A DNA stretch of 64,000 bases from Altererythrobacter xiamenensis (lineage in GTDB: Bacteria > Pseudomonadota > Alphaproteobacteria > Sphingomonadales > Sphingomonadaceae). The stretch covers positions 869,501-933,500 of the forward strand of contig NZ_FXWG01000001.1 of NCBI RefSeq assembly GCF_900177715.1, in the 5' to 3' direction. The notes below the pieces were generated by a model. It was not told where the DNA came from, searched no databases, and was given only the letters and a program-made list of their open reading frames with translations. Below, piece by piece: positions 16,570 through 24,714 of the stretch. How positions within the stretch are numbered: the first letter of the stretch is position 1; every line of letters begins with the position of its first letter. The translations under genes and the position numbers were made by a program.

Positions 16570-17913
16570 ATGAACATCCAGCACGGATCATCGCGCTATG
16601 CGCAAGGGGCCGACCAACCGGTTCGTGGCGATCGCATCACGGCCGATCGCTATATCTCGCGCGAATGGATGGCGAAGGAGTTCGAGAACCTCTGGCCCAA
16701 GATCTGGCACCTGGGTGCCGTGACCGCCGAGTTCGAGGAAGAGGGTGATATCGTTCGCCACAATTTCGCGAACGAATCCATCATTATGGTGCGCCAGGCC
16801 GACGGTTCGATCAGGGCATTCTACAATGTCTGTCCCCACCGCGGAAACCGGCTGGTGCTGGGCGACATCGCTTCAACCGATCGTATCACCTGTTCCTACC
16901 ACGGGTGGCAGTTCGACACTTCGGGTACACTCATCAACGTGCAGGATCCGGAGGACTTTCCCGGCGGCAACCCCTGCGGCAAGGTCAAGCTGACCGAACT
17001 GCGCTGCGAGACCTGGGGGCCGTTTGTCTTCTGGTGCATGGACGATGACGTACCGCCCCTACTCGAATGGCTCGCGCCTTATCCGGAAAAGCTCGAGGGC
17101 TACGGCCTCGAAAATTGGGTGCGGGCGATGAATCTTTCGTGCGATGCGGACTTCAACTGGAAGATCATTCGCGACAATTTCAACGAAAGCTATCATCTCC
17201 CCACGATCCATCCCGAACTGTCGACCTTCATCAATGACGGACTCGATGACACGGTCTTCGAGATGTACGACACCGGTCACAATGCGATGTGGATGAAGGG
17301 CCATCAGGCAACCACGCGCCAGCAGTTCGAAGCCGTACCCACGCCGCTCGATGACATCGCCCGCGCCTGGGGCGTTGATCCGGACGAATACGAAGGACGT
17401 CCGAACGATATTCGCGAGGCGATCATCAAGGCGAAGCGCGAACTTGGGCCCGGGCGTGGCTACACCAACTACCACGCGATGAGCGACCAGCAGCTGGTGG
17501 ACTATTTCCACTGCACGATGTTCCCCAATCTCACGCTCACCATGTCGCCCGAGCAGTGCCAGATCCTGCGCACGGAGCCGCATCCGACGGATCCCGGCAA
17601 ATGCGTATTCCAGCACTGGTGCCTCTATCCGCCGGTCGAGGGCATGGAAGAAGTCGAAAGCCCGATAGGCATGATCCCGCTCGAACATGACGCGGTGCAG
17701 CGCCACTCGGTCTATGGCGATGGCGTGAGCCTCGGTTTCATTGCCGATCAGGACCTTTCGATCGGCAGCACCCAGCAACAGGGTCTCAACTCGCGCGGCT
17801 TCAAGGGCTGCATCCTCAGCTATCAGGAAAAGCGCGTCCAGCGTTTCCATGAACTGCTCAACGACATGGTCCTGGGCGGCCCTACCCCGCCGCAACCGCC
17901 CATCGGCGAATAG
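16570..17913 (+). CDS. Rieske ring-hydroxylating oxygenase alpha subunit, copy 2 (447 aa)
   Basis: Rieske ligands are Cys88, His90, Cys108 and His111 (CPHRG, CSYHGW). The catalytic site FNWKIIRDNFNESYHLPTIH gives Asp202, His209 and His214. The sequence is collinear with the 14188-15531 product over its full length. It begins the plus-strand half of a mirror-image arrangement around tetR. A SnoaL-like gene follows after 11 bases. Operator copy 3 lies about 170 bases upstream. It probably hydroxylates an aromatic acid or related ring, but the substrate cannot be deduced. Confidence 0.94.
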   Translation: MNIQHGSSRYAQGADQPVRGDRITADRYISREWMAKEFENLWPKIWHLGAVTAEFEEEGDIVRHNFANESIIMVRQADGSIRAFYNVCPHRGNRLVLGDIASTDRITCSYHGWQFDTSGTLINVQDPEDFPGGNPCGKVKLTELRCETWGPFVFWCMDDDVPPLLEWLAPYPEKLEGYGLENWVRAMNLSCDADFNWKIIRDNFNESYHLPTIHPELSTFINDGLDDTVFEMYDTGHNAMWMKGHQATTRQQFEAVPTPLDDIARAWGVDPDEYEGRPNDIREAIIKAKRELGPGRGYTNYHAMSDQQLVDYFHCTMFPNLTLTMSPEQCQILRTEPHPTDPGKCVFQHWCLYPPVEGMEEVESPIGMIPLEHDAVQRHSVYGDGVSLGFIADQDLSIGSTQQQGLNSRGFKGCILSYQEKRVQRFHELLNDMVLGGPTPPQPPIGE

Positions 17914-17924
17914 GGAGACCGCTT

Positions 17925-18371
17925 GTGCCTCAAATGCCTGAAGACGTCCGCACCGCGATAGAACGGCTGATGATCGACTATTGCTACAATGTCGATGCGC
18001 TCGAAGACATGGACCGGTTCCTCTCCATCTTCACTGAAGACGCTGTGACCGACATGACGGCAATCGGCCTGCCGCTGATGAAGGACCGCGGCGAGCTCAA
18101 GGCGTTCTTCGAAGGCGTATTCGAAACGATGAGCCACCACTTCCACTTCATCAGCAACTTCCGCCCTGAAAGCTGGGATGGCGAGGTTGGAATCATGCAA
18201 GCCTATGTCATTGGCATGGGACACTCAAAGGACGGCAATACTGTCGCCGTGCAGGTCCGTTACCGCATGGAGTGTATCGAGACCGCTGACGGCTGGAAGT
18301 GTCGCCACTACACGATCACTCCGATGATGCCGCTGCCTGGATCGCTCGACGAGATCCACGGCGACCGTTGA
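17925..18371 (+). CDS. SnoaL/NTF2-like protein, partner of oxygenase copy 2
   Basis: The 148-residue protein starts at GTG 17925 with GGGAG 8 bases upstream (MPQMPEDVRTAIERLMIDYC). NTF2-like features are VDALEDMDRFLSIFTEDAV, DRGELKAFFEGVFETM, HHFHFISNFRPESW and TADGWKCRHYTITPM. It has the same length and place as the 13742 gene beside the paralogous oxygenase, so it may act as a small subunit or as a following enzyme. Confidence 0.85.
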   Translation: MPQMPEDVRTAIERLMIDYCYNVDALEDMDRFLSIFTEDAVTDMTAIGLPLMKDRGELKAFFEGVFETMSHHFHFISNFRPESWDGEVGIMQAYVIGMGHSKDGNTVAVQVRYRMECIETADGWKCRHYTITPMMPLPGSLDEIHGDR

Positions 18372-18385
18372 TAGATATTCGGGCA

Positions 18386-18409
18386 GCGCCCCCGAGCGGC
18401 GAAGGGCGC
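18386..18409. terminator. Weak terminator-like hairpin between convergent genes
   Basis: GCGCCC at 18386-18391 pairs with GGGCGC at 18404-18409, nested inside a looser GATAT...ATATC pairing. It lies between the SnoaL-like gene (plus) and the SDR gene (minus). There is no T-tract, so termination is only plausible. Confidence 0.35.
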
Positions 18410-18435
18410 GCCCGGCGATATCCGGACCCGATTTT

Positions 18436-19215
18436 CTATACCGATGCAAATCCGCCGTCGATCACCAACTCGTCGCAGGTCATGAAGCTGGCTGCATCCG
18501 AGCACAGGAACACAACGCCTCCGCCGATCTCGCCGGGCCTGCCCATGCGCCCGATCGGATGGCGCGCGGAGGTGCCGGCAATAGCCGTGTCGACATCGGG
18601 CATCACGCCCAGATCGACATAACGCTGGAAGATGCCCTCCAGCATACCCGTGTCTATGCCGCCGGGATGGAGGCTGTTGACGCGGATATTGTGGCCCAGC
18701 GTGGCGAATTCTGCGCCCATGCATTTGCTGAGCATCGCGACCGCTGCCTTGCTGGTGCAATAGGCGGCGTTGAAGGGCGCGCCGCGAAGCCCTCCGACGC
18801 TCGAGAAGTTCACGATCGAAGCGCCGCTCTCTCGAGCTTTTCCGCCTTGCAAAAGCATCGGCATGAGAGCCTGTGTGCCGATCACCACACTGTCGACATT
18901 GACTGCGTTGACCTTGTGGAACTGTTCGAGGGGCGTTTCCTCGAACTTGGTCACGATGGAAATGCCCGCATTGTTGATCAGGGCATCGAGGCGGCCATAT
19001 TCGCGCTCGACCAGTTTCCCGACAGCCACCCAGTCCTCAGACTTGGTAACATCGTGAGAGAGATAATGGGCGTGGCCCGTACACTCAGCATTGGAGCCAA
19101 GGTCGGTCGCGATGACGCTGGCGCCAGCGGCTGTCATCGCCTTGACGATTTCCCGTCCGATCCCCCCATTGGCACCCGTCACAACCGCGACTACATCCTC
19201 GAGTCCTATCGTCAT
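18436..19215 (-). CDS. Short-chain dehydrogenase/reductase
   Basis: The 259-residue protein from ATG 19215 (MTIGLEDVVAV) has the classical SDR elements: TGANGGIG cofactor motif at about 13-20, NNAG, Ser in NFSSVGG, active-site YCTSK, and a C-terminal VIDGGF. ATG overlaps the TGA of the upstream SDR gene (ATGA), so the two are coupled; an in-frame TTG at 19227 is a weaker start. It is likely an NAD(P)-dependent oxidation of a diol or alcohol made by the oxygenases (inference from context). Confidence 0.94.
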   Translation of the reverse strand: MTIGLEDVVAVVTGANGGIGREIVKAMTAAGASVIATDLGSNAECTGHAHYLSHDVTKSEDWVAVGKLVEREYGRLDALINNAGISIVTKFEETPLEQFHKVNAVNVDSVVIGTQALMPMLLQGGKARESGASIVNFSSVGGLRGAPFNAAYCTSKAAVAMLSKCMGAEFATLGHNIRVNSLHPGGIDTGMLEGIFQRYVDLGVMPDVDTAIAGTSARHPIGRMGRPGEIGGGVVFLCSDAASFMTCDELVIDGGFASV

Positions 19216-20015
19216 TGTGCTGTCCAACCCCCATCGATGACCAGCTCCGTGCCGGTCATGTAGCTGCTGTCAGGCCCCGCCAGAAACGCCACGGGGCCGG
19301 CTATCTCGCTCGGCTGGGCGAGCCGTCCCATCGGCGTCGCTTCGTTCATGCCGTCGATCAGGTCCTGCACCTTTTCTGCGGCACCACTGTCGACCCAGCG
19401 CTGGAAGCCGGCATGGAGAAGCGGCGTTTCCACGAAACCCGGGTGCAGCGAGTTGGCGCGGATAGGCATTGTCTTGGCCGCGAATTCCATCGCGATGCCC
19501 TTCGTAAACATGCGTACGGCGCCCTTGCTCGTGTTGTAGGCGGAGACTTCGCTCATGCCGACGAGGCCCATGATCGAGCTCACGTTGATGATGCTCGAGC
19601 CGCCTTCGACGACGGTTCCGCTCTTTGCCAGCATTGGGGTGAAGGTCTTCGTCCCCAGGAACACGCCGTCGACATTGATCGCCATGATCCGCCGCCAGTC
19701 TTCCATGCGAATATCCTCGACGGCGCCGGTAAGATCGGTACCGGCATTGTTGACGAGGATGTGGAGTTGGCCGTGACGCTCTGCGACGAATTGATGGGCG
19801 CGCTGCCAATCCGTCTCGCTGGTCACATCTGCACGAATATAGTCGGCGCGCAGGCCGTGATCTCTGATAATCTTGTTCGCTTCGTCTTCGCTATCGAGAT
19901 CGGCGATCACGACAGCTGCACCTTCTGCTGCCAGACGTTCGGCACACGCCCTGCCGATCCCGCGAAGCCCGCCGGTTATGAACGCGACGCGCCCTTCTAA
20001 ACTCTTGCCCGACAT
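19212..20015 (-). CDS. Short-chain dehydrogenase/reductase
   Basis: The 267-residue classical SDR has TGGLRGIG at about 14-21, DLD for cofactor choice, NNAG, Ser in NVSSIMG, YNTSK and VIDGGWTAQ at the end. GGGAGG precedes ATG 20015. It is the first gene of a two-SDR operon and shares about the same fold and length with the second SDR, probably an old tandem duplication. Its promoter region contains an ACCTG...CAGGT inverted repeat. Confidence 0.94.
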   Translation of the reverse strand: MSGKSLEGRVAFITGGLRGIGRACAERLAAEGAAVVIADLDSEDEANKIIRDHGLRADYIRADVTSETDWQRAHQFVAERHGQLHILVNNAGTDLTGAVEDIRMEDWRRIMAINVDGVFLGTKTFTPMLAKSGTVVEGGSSIINVSSIMGLVGMSEVSAYNTSKGAVRMFTKGIAMEFAAKTMPIRANSLHPGFVETPLLHAGFQRWVDSGAAEKVQDLIDGMNEATPMGRLAQPSEIAGPVAFLAGPDSSYMTGTELVIDGGWTAQ

Positions 20016-20073
20016 TCATGCACCTCCCGCCGTTAATGGCCGGAACTTGATGGCGTGGCTGCGACCAAGAGTA

Positions 20074-20092
20074 ACCTGTCAAATCAGCAGGT
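20074..20092. promoter_or_regulatory. Possible operator upstream of the SDR pair
   Basis: ACCTG at 20074-20078 is inverted as CAGGT at 20088-20092 with 9 bases between, 59 bases before the SDR start at 20015. Read on the minus strand it contains GATTTG like operator copy 1, but its half-sites differ, so it may belong to another regulator. The rest of the 213-bp spacer (20016-20228) shows nothing else I can name. Confidence 0.35.
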
Positions 20093-20228
20093 AAACGGCG
20101 TTCGGCAGCCAACCCGGTGATAGGGAGCATCGCCACGTTTCATCATTGAATATGAGATCGGTGCATCGAAGCGTTTTGCGGCTCCCCGCAGCATGGTCGG
20201 CTGGAAACAGCAATTCGCAGGCCATCCC

Positions 20229-21263
20229 CTATCCCAGCGATATCTGCAGGATCGCGCCTCCGGCCCACAAACCGATCAGGAGAACGCTTTCCCAACCGAT
20301 GCCGGCGGGCCCCTGCCTCTCGCGCCGGAGCAGTCCGATCAGCAAAACCGCTGTCATGACGAGAACCAGCGCCATCCAGAACACCGTACGTTGCGAAATC
20401 GCGTGGTAAATCGAGCCATCCCGATAAGCGATGTCGCTCGATGCGATGAACAACGCATCGAACATGTTTCCGCCGATGATCCCGCCGACGGCCAATTGCA
20501 ATGCCCCCCGCTTGACCGCGGCGATCGTCGTGACAAGCTCCGGCAGGGAGGTGACGATGGCGGTGCCCAGCGCTCCGACGACACCCTGCGATATGCCCAA
20601 CCTCTCCGACAATTCCACACCGGTCGCCCCCACGATCCAGCCCGAGAGGCCCACAATCAGGGTCGAAACAGCGAACAGCGTTCCGATGCGCCAAAGTGTT
20701 CTCTGGTCCGAGGTGTCATGATCCTCTTCGCTAAGAGTCGCGTCGGTGTCGCGAGCGAACCACATCGGCTCCATGTGTATCTTGTGCGCATTATACAAAC
20801 CGACGAGGTAGGCACCGACGAGCACCGGCGTAAGCGGATTGATGGCCCAGACCGTAAAGCTGGGCGCGGACCATGCCATGATCGGCAAAGCGATGAGGAT
20901 CATCAGAACAGTGGCCTGGCCGAGGTTCACCGCACTGGCCGCCGCGTGTTCCAGGTTCACCTTGCGATAGGCGACGTCCGCAATTGCCAGGAACATTGTC
21001 TGTGCGGCAATTCCGCCCAGCGCATTCGAGATAGCAAGATCGGCGGCGCCGACGGCCGCAGTGCTGGTGGAGGTCACGATACCTGCAATGCTTGTGCCCG
21101 CCCCCAGCAGGATCGAGCCGATCAGCGCCTCGCCGAACCGTGTTCTGTCGGCGATAATATCGGCATAGGCGGACATCTTCGTGCCAAGAAATGCAATCAG
21201 CAGCGCGCAGCCAGCAAAGCTCGCCAAGAGATAGGTGGTCGGCAATTGAGCGAAATCTGGCAG
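20229..21263 (-). CDS. Sodium/calcium exchanger-family (CaCA) membrane protein
   Basis: The protein has about 344 residues, roughly ten hydrophobic segments and two inversely related halves. The second half has the exchanger motif GTAIVTSLPELVTTIAAVKR and GGIIGGNMFDALFIAS. The first half has LGAGTSIAGIVTSTSTAAVG then DLAISNALGGIAAQTMFLAI, where the usual acidic PE of the alpha-1 repeat is missing. The frame is open to ATG 21347, but that start lacks a ribosome site. GGGGAGGA lies 6 bases before a CTG at 21263 (LPDFAQLPTTYLL), which matches the normal family start; TTG 21245 is another option. It is divergent from the APC permease. Confidence 0.85.
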   Translation of the reverse strand: MPDFAQLPTTYLLASFAGCALLIAFLGTKMSAYADIIADRTRFGEALIGSILLGAGTSIAGIVTSTSTAAVGAADLAISNALGGIAAQTMFLAIADVAYRKVNLEHAAASAVNLGQATVLMILIALPIMAWSAPSFTVWAINPLTPVLVGAYLVGLYNAHKIHMEPMWFARDTDATLSEEDHDTSDQRTLWRIGTLFAVSTLIVGLSGWIVGATGVELSERLGISQGVVGALGTAIVTSLPELVTTIAAVKRGALQLAVGGIIGGNMFDALFIASSDIAYRDGSIYHAISQRTVFWMALVLVMTAVLLIGLLRRERQGPAGIGWESVLLIGLWAGGAILQISLG

Positions 21264-21364
21264 ACTGTTCCTCCCCGCGAAACCTAAGCAGCAAACGGCA
21301 GAGAGAGCGTGACAGTTCCAAACGAGCCTCGTGAACTTTCCCGCCATTCGCTACTTGAGTAAGT

Positions 21365-22606
21365 ATGGACTCCGCAAAGCCTACGTCATCGACCGATCGA
21401 GCCGTATCCAATCTGAGCCGCGACATCGGACCATGGGTCCTGATGCTCTACGGCCTCGGAACCGTTGTCGGCGCGGGTATCTACGTCGTGATCGGGGAGA
21501 TCATCGGCATAGCAGGTGCCCTCGCGCCGATCGCTTTCCTGCTGGCAGCGATCGCGGCAGCATTCACCGCTCTGTCCTACGCCGAATTGAGCACGCGCGT
21601 GCCGGAAAGCGGTGGCAGCGCCTCGTTCGTGTCGGCAGGCTTTGGCTCGCGAACGCTGACGGGGCTGGCGGGCTGGGGTATCGTCGCTACGGGAATAGTC
21701 TCGGCAGCGACCATCGTGACCGGTTTCGTCGGATACGCGAACGTGTTCGTCAGCATTTCGAAGTGGTGGGCAGTCCCCTTGCTGACGGCCATCCTGACGA
21801 CATTTGCCGTGACCGGCATCAGGCAGTCCTCGTGGTTCATGGCTCTGACGACAATCGCCGGCGTCGGCGGATTGCTTTGGGTGATATTCCAGGGCTGGAC
21901 CGATCTTGGGGAGTACCCCGCGCTATTCGAAAGCGCCTGGACGGAAGACGGGCTGAGCTTCACAGCGGCCGTGATACCCGCTGCGTTCCTCGCATTCTAC
22001 GCCTATATCGGGTTCGAAGATATGGTGACCTTATCGGAAGAGGCCAAGGATCAGGAAAACGCCATGCCGCGTGCGATCTGGTTCACCTTGCTCGCGTCCC
22101 TGCTGCTCTACCTCGTCGTATCCGCGACGGTTGTCAGCGTCCTGTCTCCCGAAGCGTTGTCGCAAAGCACAGCGCCGCTGGTCGACCTGGTGCGCGCCAA
22201 GGGTTCGAGCGGTTACATTCTGGGCGCGGTGAGCCTCGCCATGATCGTAAACGGCGCCATGGCGCAGATCGTGATGGCGCCGCGTGTGATGCACGACCTC
22301 GGCAAGAGGCGCGATGCGGCGCCCGATTGGCTCGCGAAAGTCAATGAAAAGACCGGCACACCGATAATCGCCACGCTGCTATCCGGTGCCGCTGTCACCG
22401 CCCTTGCCCTGTTCTTTCCGACAGAGAGGCTGGCAAGCTGGACGAGCTTCATCATCCTCGCCGTGTTCGCCACGGCGAACCTGTCTCTGATGCGTATCAA
22501 GATGCGCGACGGCAGCGATCGGGCATCATATACGGTGCCCCTGTTCGTGCCGATTGCCGGGACCGTGGTGTCGGTCGGTTTGATCGTGGGAGAAATTCTG
22601 CTCTAG
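21365..22606 (+). CDS. APC-family amino acid/amine permease
   Basis: The 413-residue protein has about 12 hydrophobic helices. The N-terminal core motif GTVVGAGIYVVIGE matches the substrate-binding unwound helix 1 of APC transporters (GxGIF/Y). It continues FTALSYAELSTRVPESGGSA and FLAFYAYIGFEDMVTLSEEAKD, both family hallmarks. It resembles the shorter cationic-amino-acid-type permeases. Substrate unknown. It begins just 18 bases from the open frame of the divergent antiporter, so the promoters overlap. Confidence 0.92.
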   Translation: MDSAKPTSSTDRAVSNLSRDIGPWVLMLYGLGTVVGAGIYVVIGEIIGIAGALAPIAFLLAAIAAAFTALSYAELSTRVPESGGSASFVSAGFGSRTLTGLAGWGIVATGIVSAATIVTGFVGYANVFVSISKWWAVPLLTAILTTFAVTGIRQSSWFMALTTIAGVGGLLWVIFQGWTDLGEYPALFESAWTEDGLSFTAAVIPAAFLAFYAYIGFEDMVTLSEEAKDQENAMPRAIWFTLLASLLLYLVVSATVVSVLSPEALSQSTAPLVDLVRAKGSSGYILGAVSLAMIVNGAMAQIVMAPRVMHDLGKRRDAAPDWLAKVNEKTGTPIIATLLSGAAVTALALFFPTERLASWTSFIILAVFATANLSLMRIKMRDGSDRASYTVPLFVPIAGTVVSVGLIVGEILL

Positions 22607-22649
22607 CCCGGCCGAGACCGGACGCAGCAACCCCTGACGCCGGGCCGGG
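22607..22649. terminator. Hairpin between convergent APC permease and CsoR genes
   Basis: CCCGGCC at 22607-22613 pairs with GGCCGGG at 22643-22649 in the 48-bp space between the two stop codons. The loop is 29 bases and there is no T-tract, so this is a weak candidate for a two-way terminator. Confidence 0.3.
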
Positions 22650-22654
22650 AAGCG

Positions 22655-22927
22655 CTACTTGCGGGTGCCTTCGAGCAGATCCACGAGTTCGGAAAACTTT
22701 TGCTTCTGCTCGGCCTCGTCACCGCTGGCGATTGCTTCAGCGACACAGCAGGCGGCGTGATCCTTCAGCACCTGGCTCTCGACCTTGGCGAGCGCCGACC
22801 TGATCGCGGCGATCTGATGCAAAATGTCGATGCAATAACGATCGTCCTCGATCATCTGCGCAACGCCGCGAACCTGTCCGGCGATGCGGTTGAGCCGTTT
22901 GATCTTCGCAGCTGTGCTGTCGCTCAT
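22655..22927 (-). CDS. csoR: CsoR-type copper-sensing repressor (metal-sensitive DUF156 family)
   Basis: The 90-residue all-helical protein (AAKIKRLNRIAGQVRGVAQM) is typical of CsoR/RcnR/FrmR. Metal ligands fit the CsoR spacing: Cys32, His57 and Cys61 (25 and 4 residues apart), as in Cu(I) sensors. An adjacent Cys60 is extra. It is divergent from copA, and the G/C-tract palindrome between them is the expected target. Cu(I) binding would release DNA and turn on copA-copB. Confidence 0.93.
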   Translation of the reverse strand: MSDSTAAKIKRLNRIAGQVRGVAQMIEDDRYCIDILHQIAAIRSALAKVESQVLKDHAACCVAEAIASGDEAEQKQKFSELVDLLEGTRK

Positions 22928-22946
22928 GACAATTGGTCCTGTTGAA

Positions 22947-22963
22947 ATACCCTAGGGGGGTAT
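22947..22963. promoter_or_regulatory. CsoR operator
   Basis: ATACCC(TAGGG)GGGTAT spans 22947-22963 between csoR and copA. It is the A/T-flanked G-tract palindrome known for CsoR-family regulators (established for the family). It lies 20 bases from the csoR ATG and 45 from the copA ATG, so it can control both directions. Confidence 0.82.
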
Positions 22964-23007
22964 ATATAGGCTGCATCCGACTACGGCAACCTAGCGTATC
23001 TACCCAT

Positions 23008-24714
23008 ATGAAAATCTCGCTTAACAGACGCCAACTCATCACCAGCACCGTAGGCTTAGGTGCTGCGGCCGCACTTCCCCTGCCCGCCTGGGCCAAGGGG
23101 ATGTCGCTGCCGCATGCCAAGAATGGCTTTGGCGAGGTTTCGGGCGAGGACATCCGCCTGTCCATTGGCAACCACCACTTCATGACCGGCGGCCGCTCGG
23201 GCCACGCCGTGGCAGTAAACGGAACGGTGCCCGGCCCGCTGGTCCGGCTGCGCGAAGGGCAGGACGTTCGCCTGCATGTGACGAACAATCTGGACGAAGA
23301 CAGTTCGATCCACTGGCATGGCCTGCTGGTGCCGTTCCAGTTCGACGGCGTTCCGGGTGTAAGCTTTCCGGGCATCAGGCCGGGAGAGACATTCACCTAC
23401 AAGTTTCCGATCCGGCAAACCGGAACCTACTGGTGGCACTCGCACTCCGGCCTGCAGGAGCAGGCGGGGCACTACGGTCCGATCATCGTCGAGAGCGCCG
23501 AACCCGATCCGCGCTACGACCGCGATTACGTCGTGCTGCTCAGCGAGTTCACGCCGATCCACCCGCATGAAATCATGCGCAAGCTGAAGGTCGGCGAGCA
23601 CTATTTCAACCGCCAGATGATGACGGCAACTGAGGGCGAAATGTCCGGAGAAATGCGCCGGATGTGGGGCGAAATGCGGATGAACCCGCGCGATATCTCG
23701 GACGTCACAGGATCCACCTATACCTATCTCATCAACGGCCATGGGCCTGCCGACAATCTCCAACTGGAGTTTAAGCCGGGCGAGCGAGTGCGCCTGCGGG
23801 TCATCAACGGCAGCGCCATGACATTCTTCAATGTCCGCATTCCCGGCGTACCGATGACCGTGATCCAGGCCGACGGTCAGGACGTGGAAGATGTACCGGT
23901 CGACGAGTTCCAGATCGGCGTTGCCGAAACCTATGACGTCATCGTCCAGCCGAGCGATGGCAGTCATGCGATCGTTGCCGAGGCGATGGACCGCAGCGGG
24001 ATGGGAGTCGCCAGCCTCACATCGCACAAGGGCCATCGCGCCACGCCCCCTCCCCTGCGCGAGCCGGTGACGCTGACCATGACAGACATGGGTATGGGGG
24101 GAATGATGGACCATTCCACTCACGGAGCATCCTCCGGCGGCATGGACCATTCCATGCGCGACAAAAGCTCAGTGCCGGCTGACGTCAAGGTCGGCCCTGG
24201 CGTCGACATGATCGCGCCGATGCCGATGGACCGGATGGATTTCCCCGGCCTCGGCCTCGACAAGGTGAACCACCGCGTGCTGCGTTACACCGATCTCAAG
24301 GCCAAGCGGATGAACCCGCACCGCGAAGTCGATCGCGAGATGGAAATCCACCTCACCGGCAATATGGAACGGTATATGTGGAGCTTCGACGGCAAGAAGT
24401 TCACTGCCGTCACCGATGATCCGATCCGCTTCGGCTATGACGAACGCGTGCGGGTCAAGCTGGTCAACGACACAATGATGGCGCATCCGATCCATTTGCA
24501 CGGACATTTCTTCGAACTGGTGAACGGCGCAGACCACATGCACCAGCCATTGAAGCACACGGTGATCGTGCAGCCGGGCGGCACGGCGACGTTCGATCTC
24601 ACCGCAAACGAGCCGGGCGACTGGGCCTTCCACTGCCACCTGCTCTATCACATGCATGCGGGCATGATGCAGGTCGTCACGGTCAGGCCGTTTCCGGTCG
24701 AGGGAGAGGCGTGA
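23008..24714 (+). CDS. copA: Periplasmic multicopper oxidase CopA (copper resistance)
   Basis: The 568-residue protein from ATG 23008 starts with a Tat-type signal (RRQL, then GLGAAAALPLPAWA). Copper-site motifs are all present: HWHG (about 102), WWHSHSG (about 143), HPIHLHGHFFEL, and HCHLLYHMHAGM near the C-terminus (about 542), giving types 1-3 copper. Met/His-rich stretches MDHSTHGASSGGMDHSMRD and MIAPMPMDRMD fit Cu(I) capture. It oxidises Cu(I) in the periplasm. The upstream open extension to 22933 crosses the CsoR operator and is not used. copB overlaps its stop. Confidence 0.95.
   Translation: MKISLNRRQLITSTVGLGAAAALPLPAWAKGMSLPHAKNGFGEVSGEDIRLSIGNHHFMTGGRSGHAVAVNGTVPGPLVRLREGQDVRLHVTNNLDEDSSIHWHGLLVPFQFDGVPGVSFPGIRPGETFTYKFPIRQTGTYWWHSHSGLQEQAGHYGPIIVESAEPDPRYDRDYVVLLSEFTPIHPHEIMRKLKVGEHYFNRQMMTATEGEMSGEMRRMWGEMRMNPRDISDVTGSTYTYLINGHGPADNLQLEFKPGERVRLRVINGSAMTFFNVRIPGVPMTVIQADGQDVEDVPVDEFQIGVAETYDVIVQPSDGSHAIVAEAMDRSGMGVASLTSHKGHRATPPPLREPVTLTMTDMGMGGMMDHSTHGASSGGMDHSMRDKSSVPADVKVGPGVDMIAPMPMDRMDFPGLGLDKVNHRVLRYTDLKAKRMNPHREVDREMEIHLTGNMERYMWSFDGKKFTAVTDDPIRFGYDERVRVKLVNDTMMAHPIHLHGHFFELVNGADHMHQPLKHTVIVQPGGTATFDLTANEPGDWAFHCHLLYHMHAGMMQVVTVRPFPVEGEA

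Noticed and set aside
20074-20092. Fourth copy of the 24-bp TetR palindrome before the SDR pair
   Set aside because: Only the GATTTG centre matches; half-sites ACCTG/CAGGT differ. It is listed as a separate possible operator.
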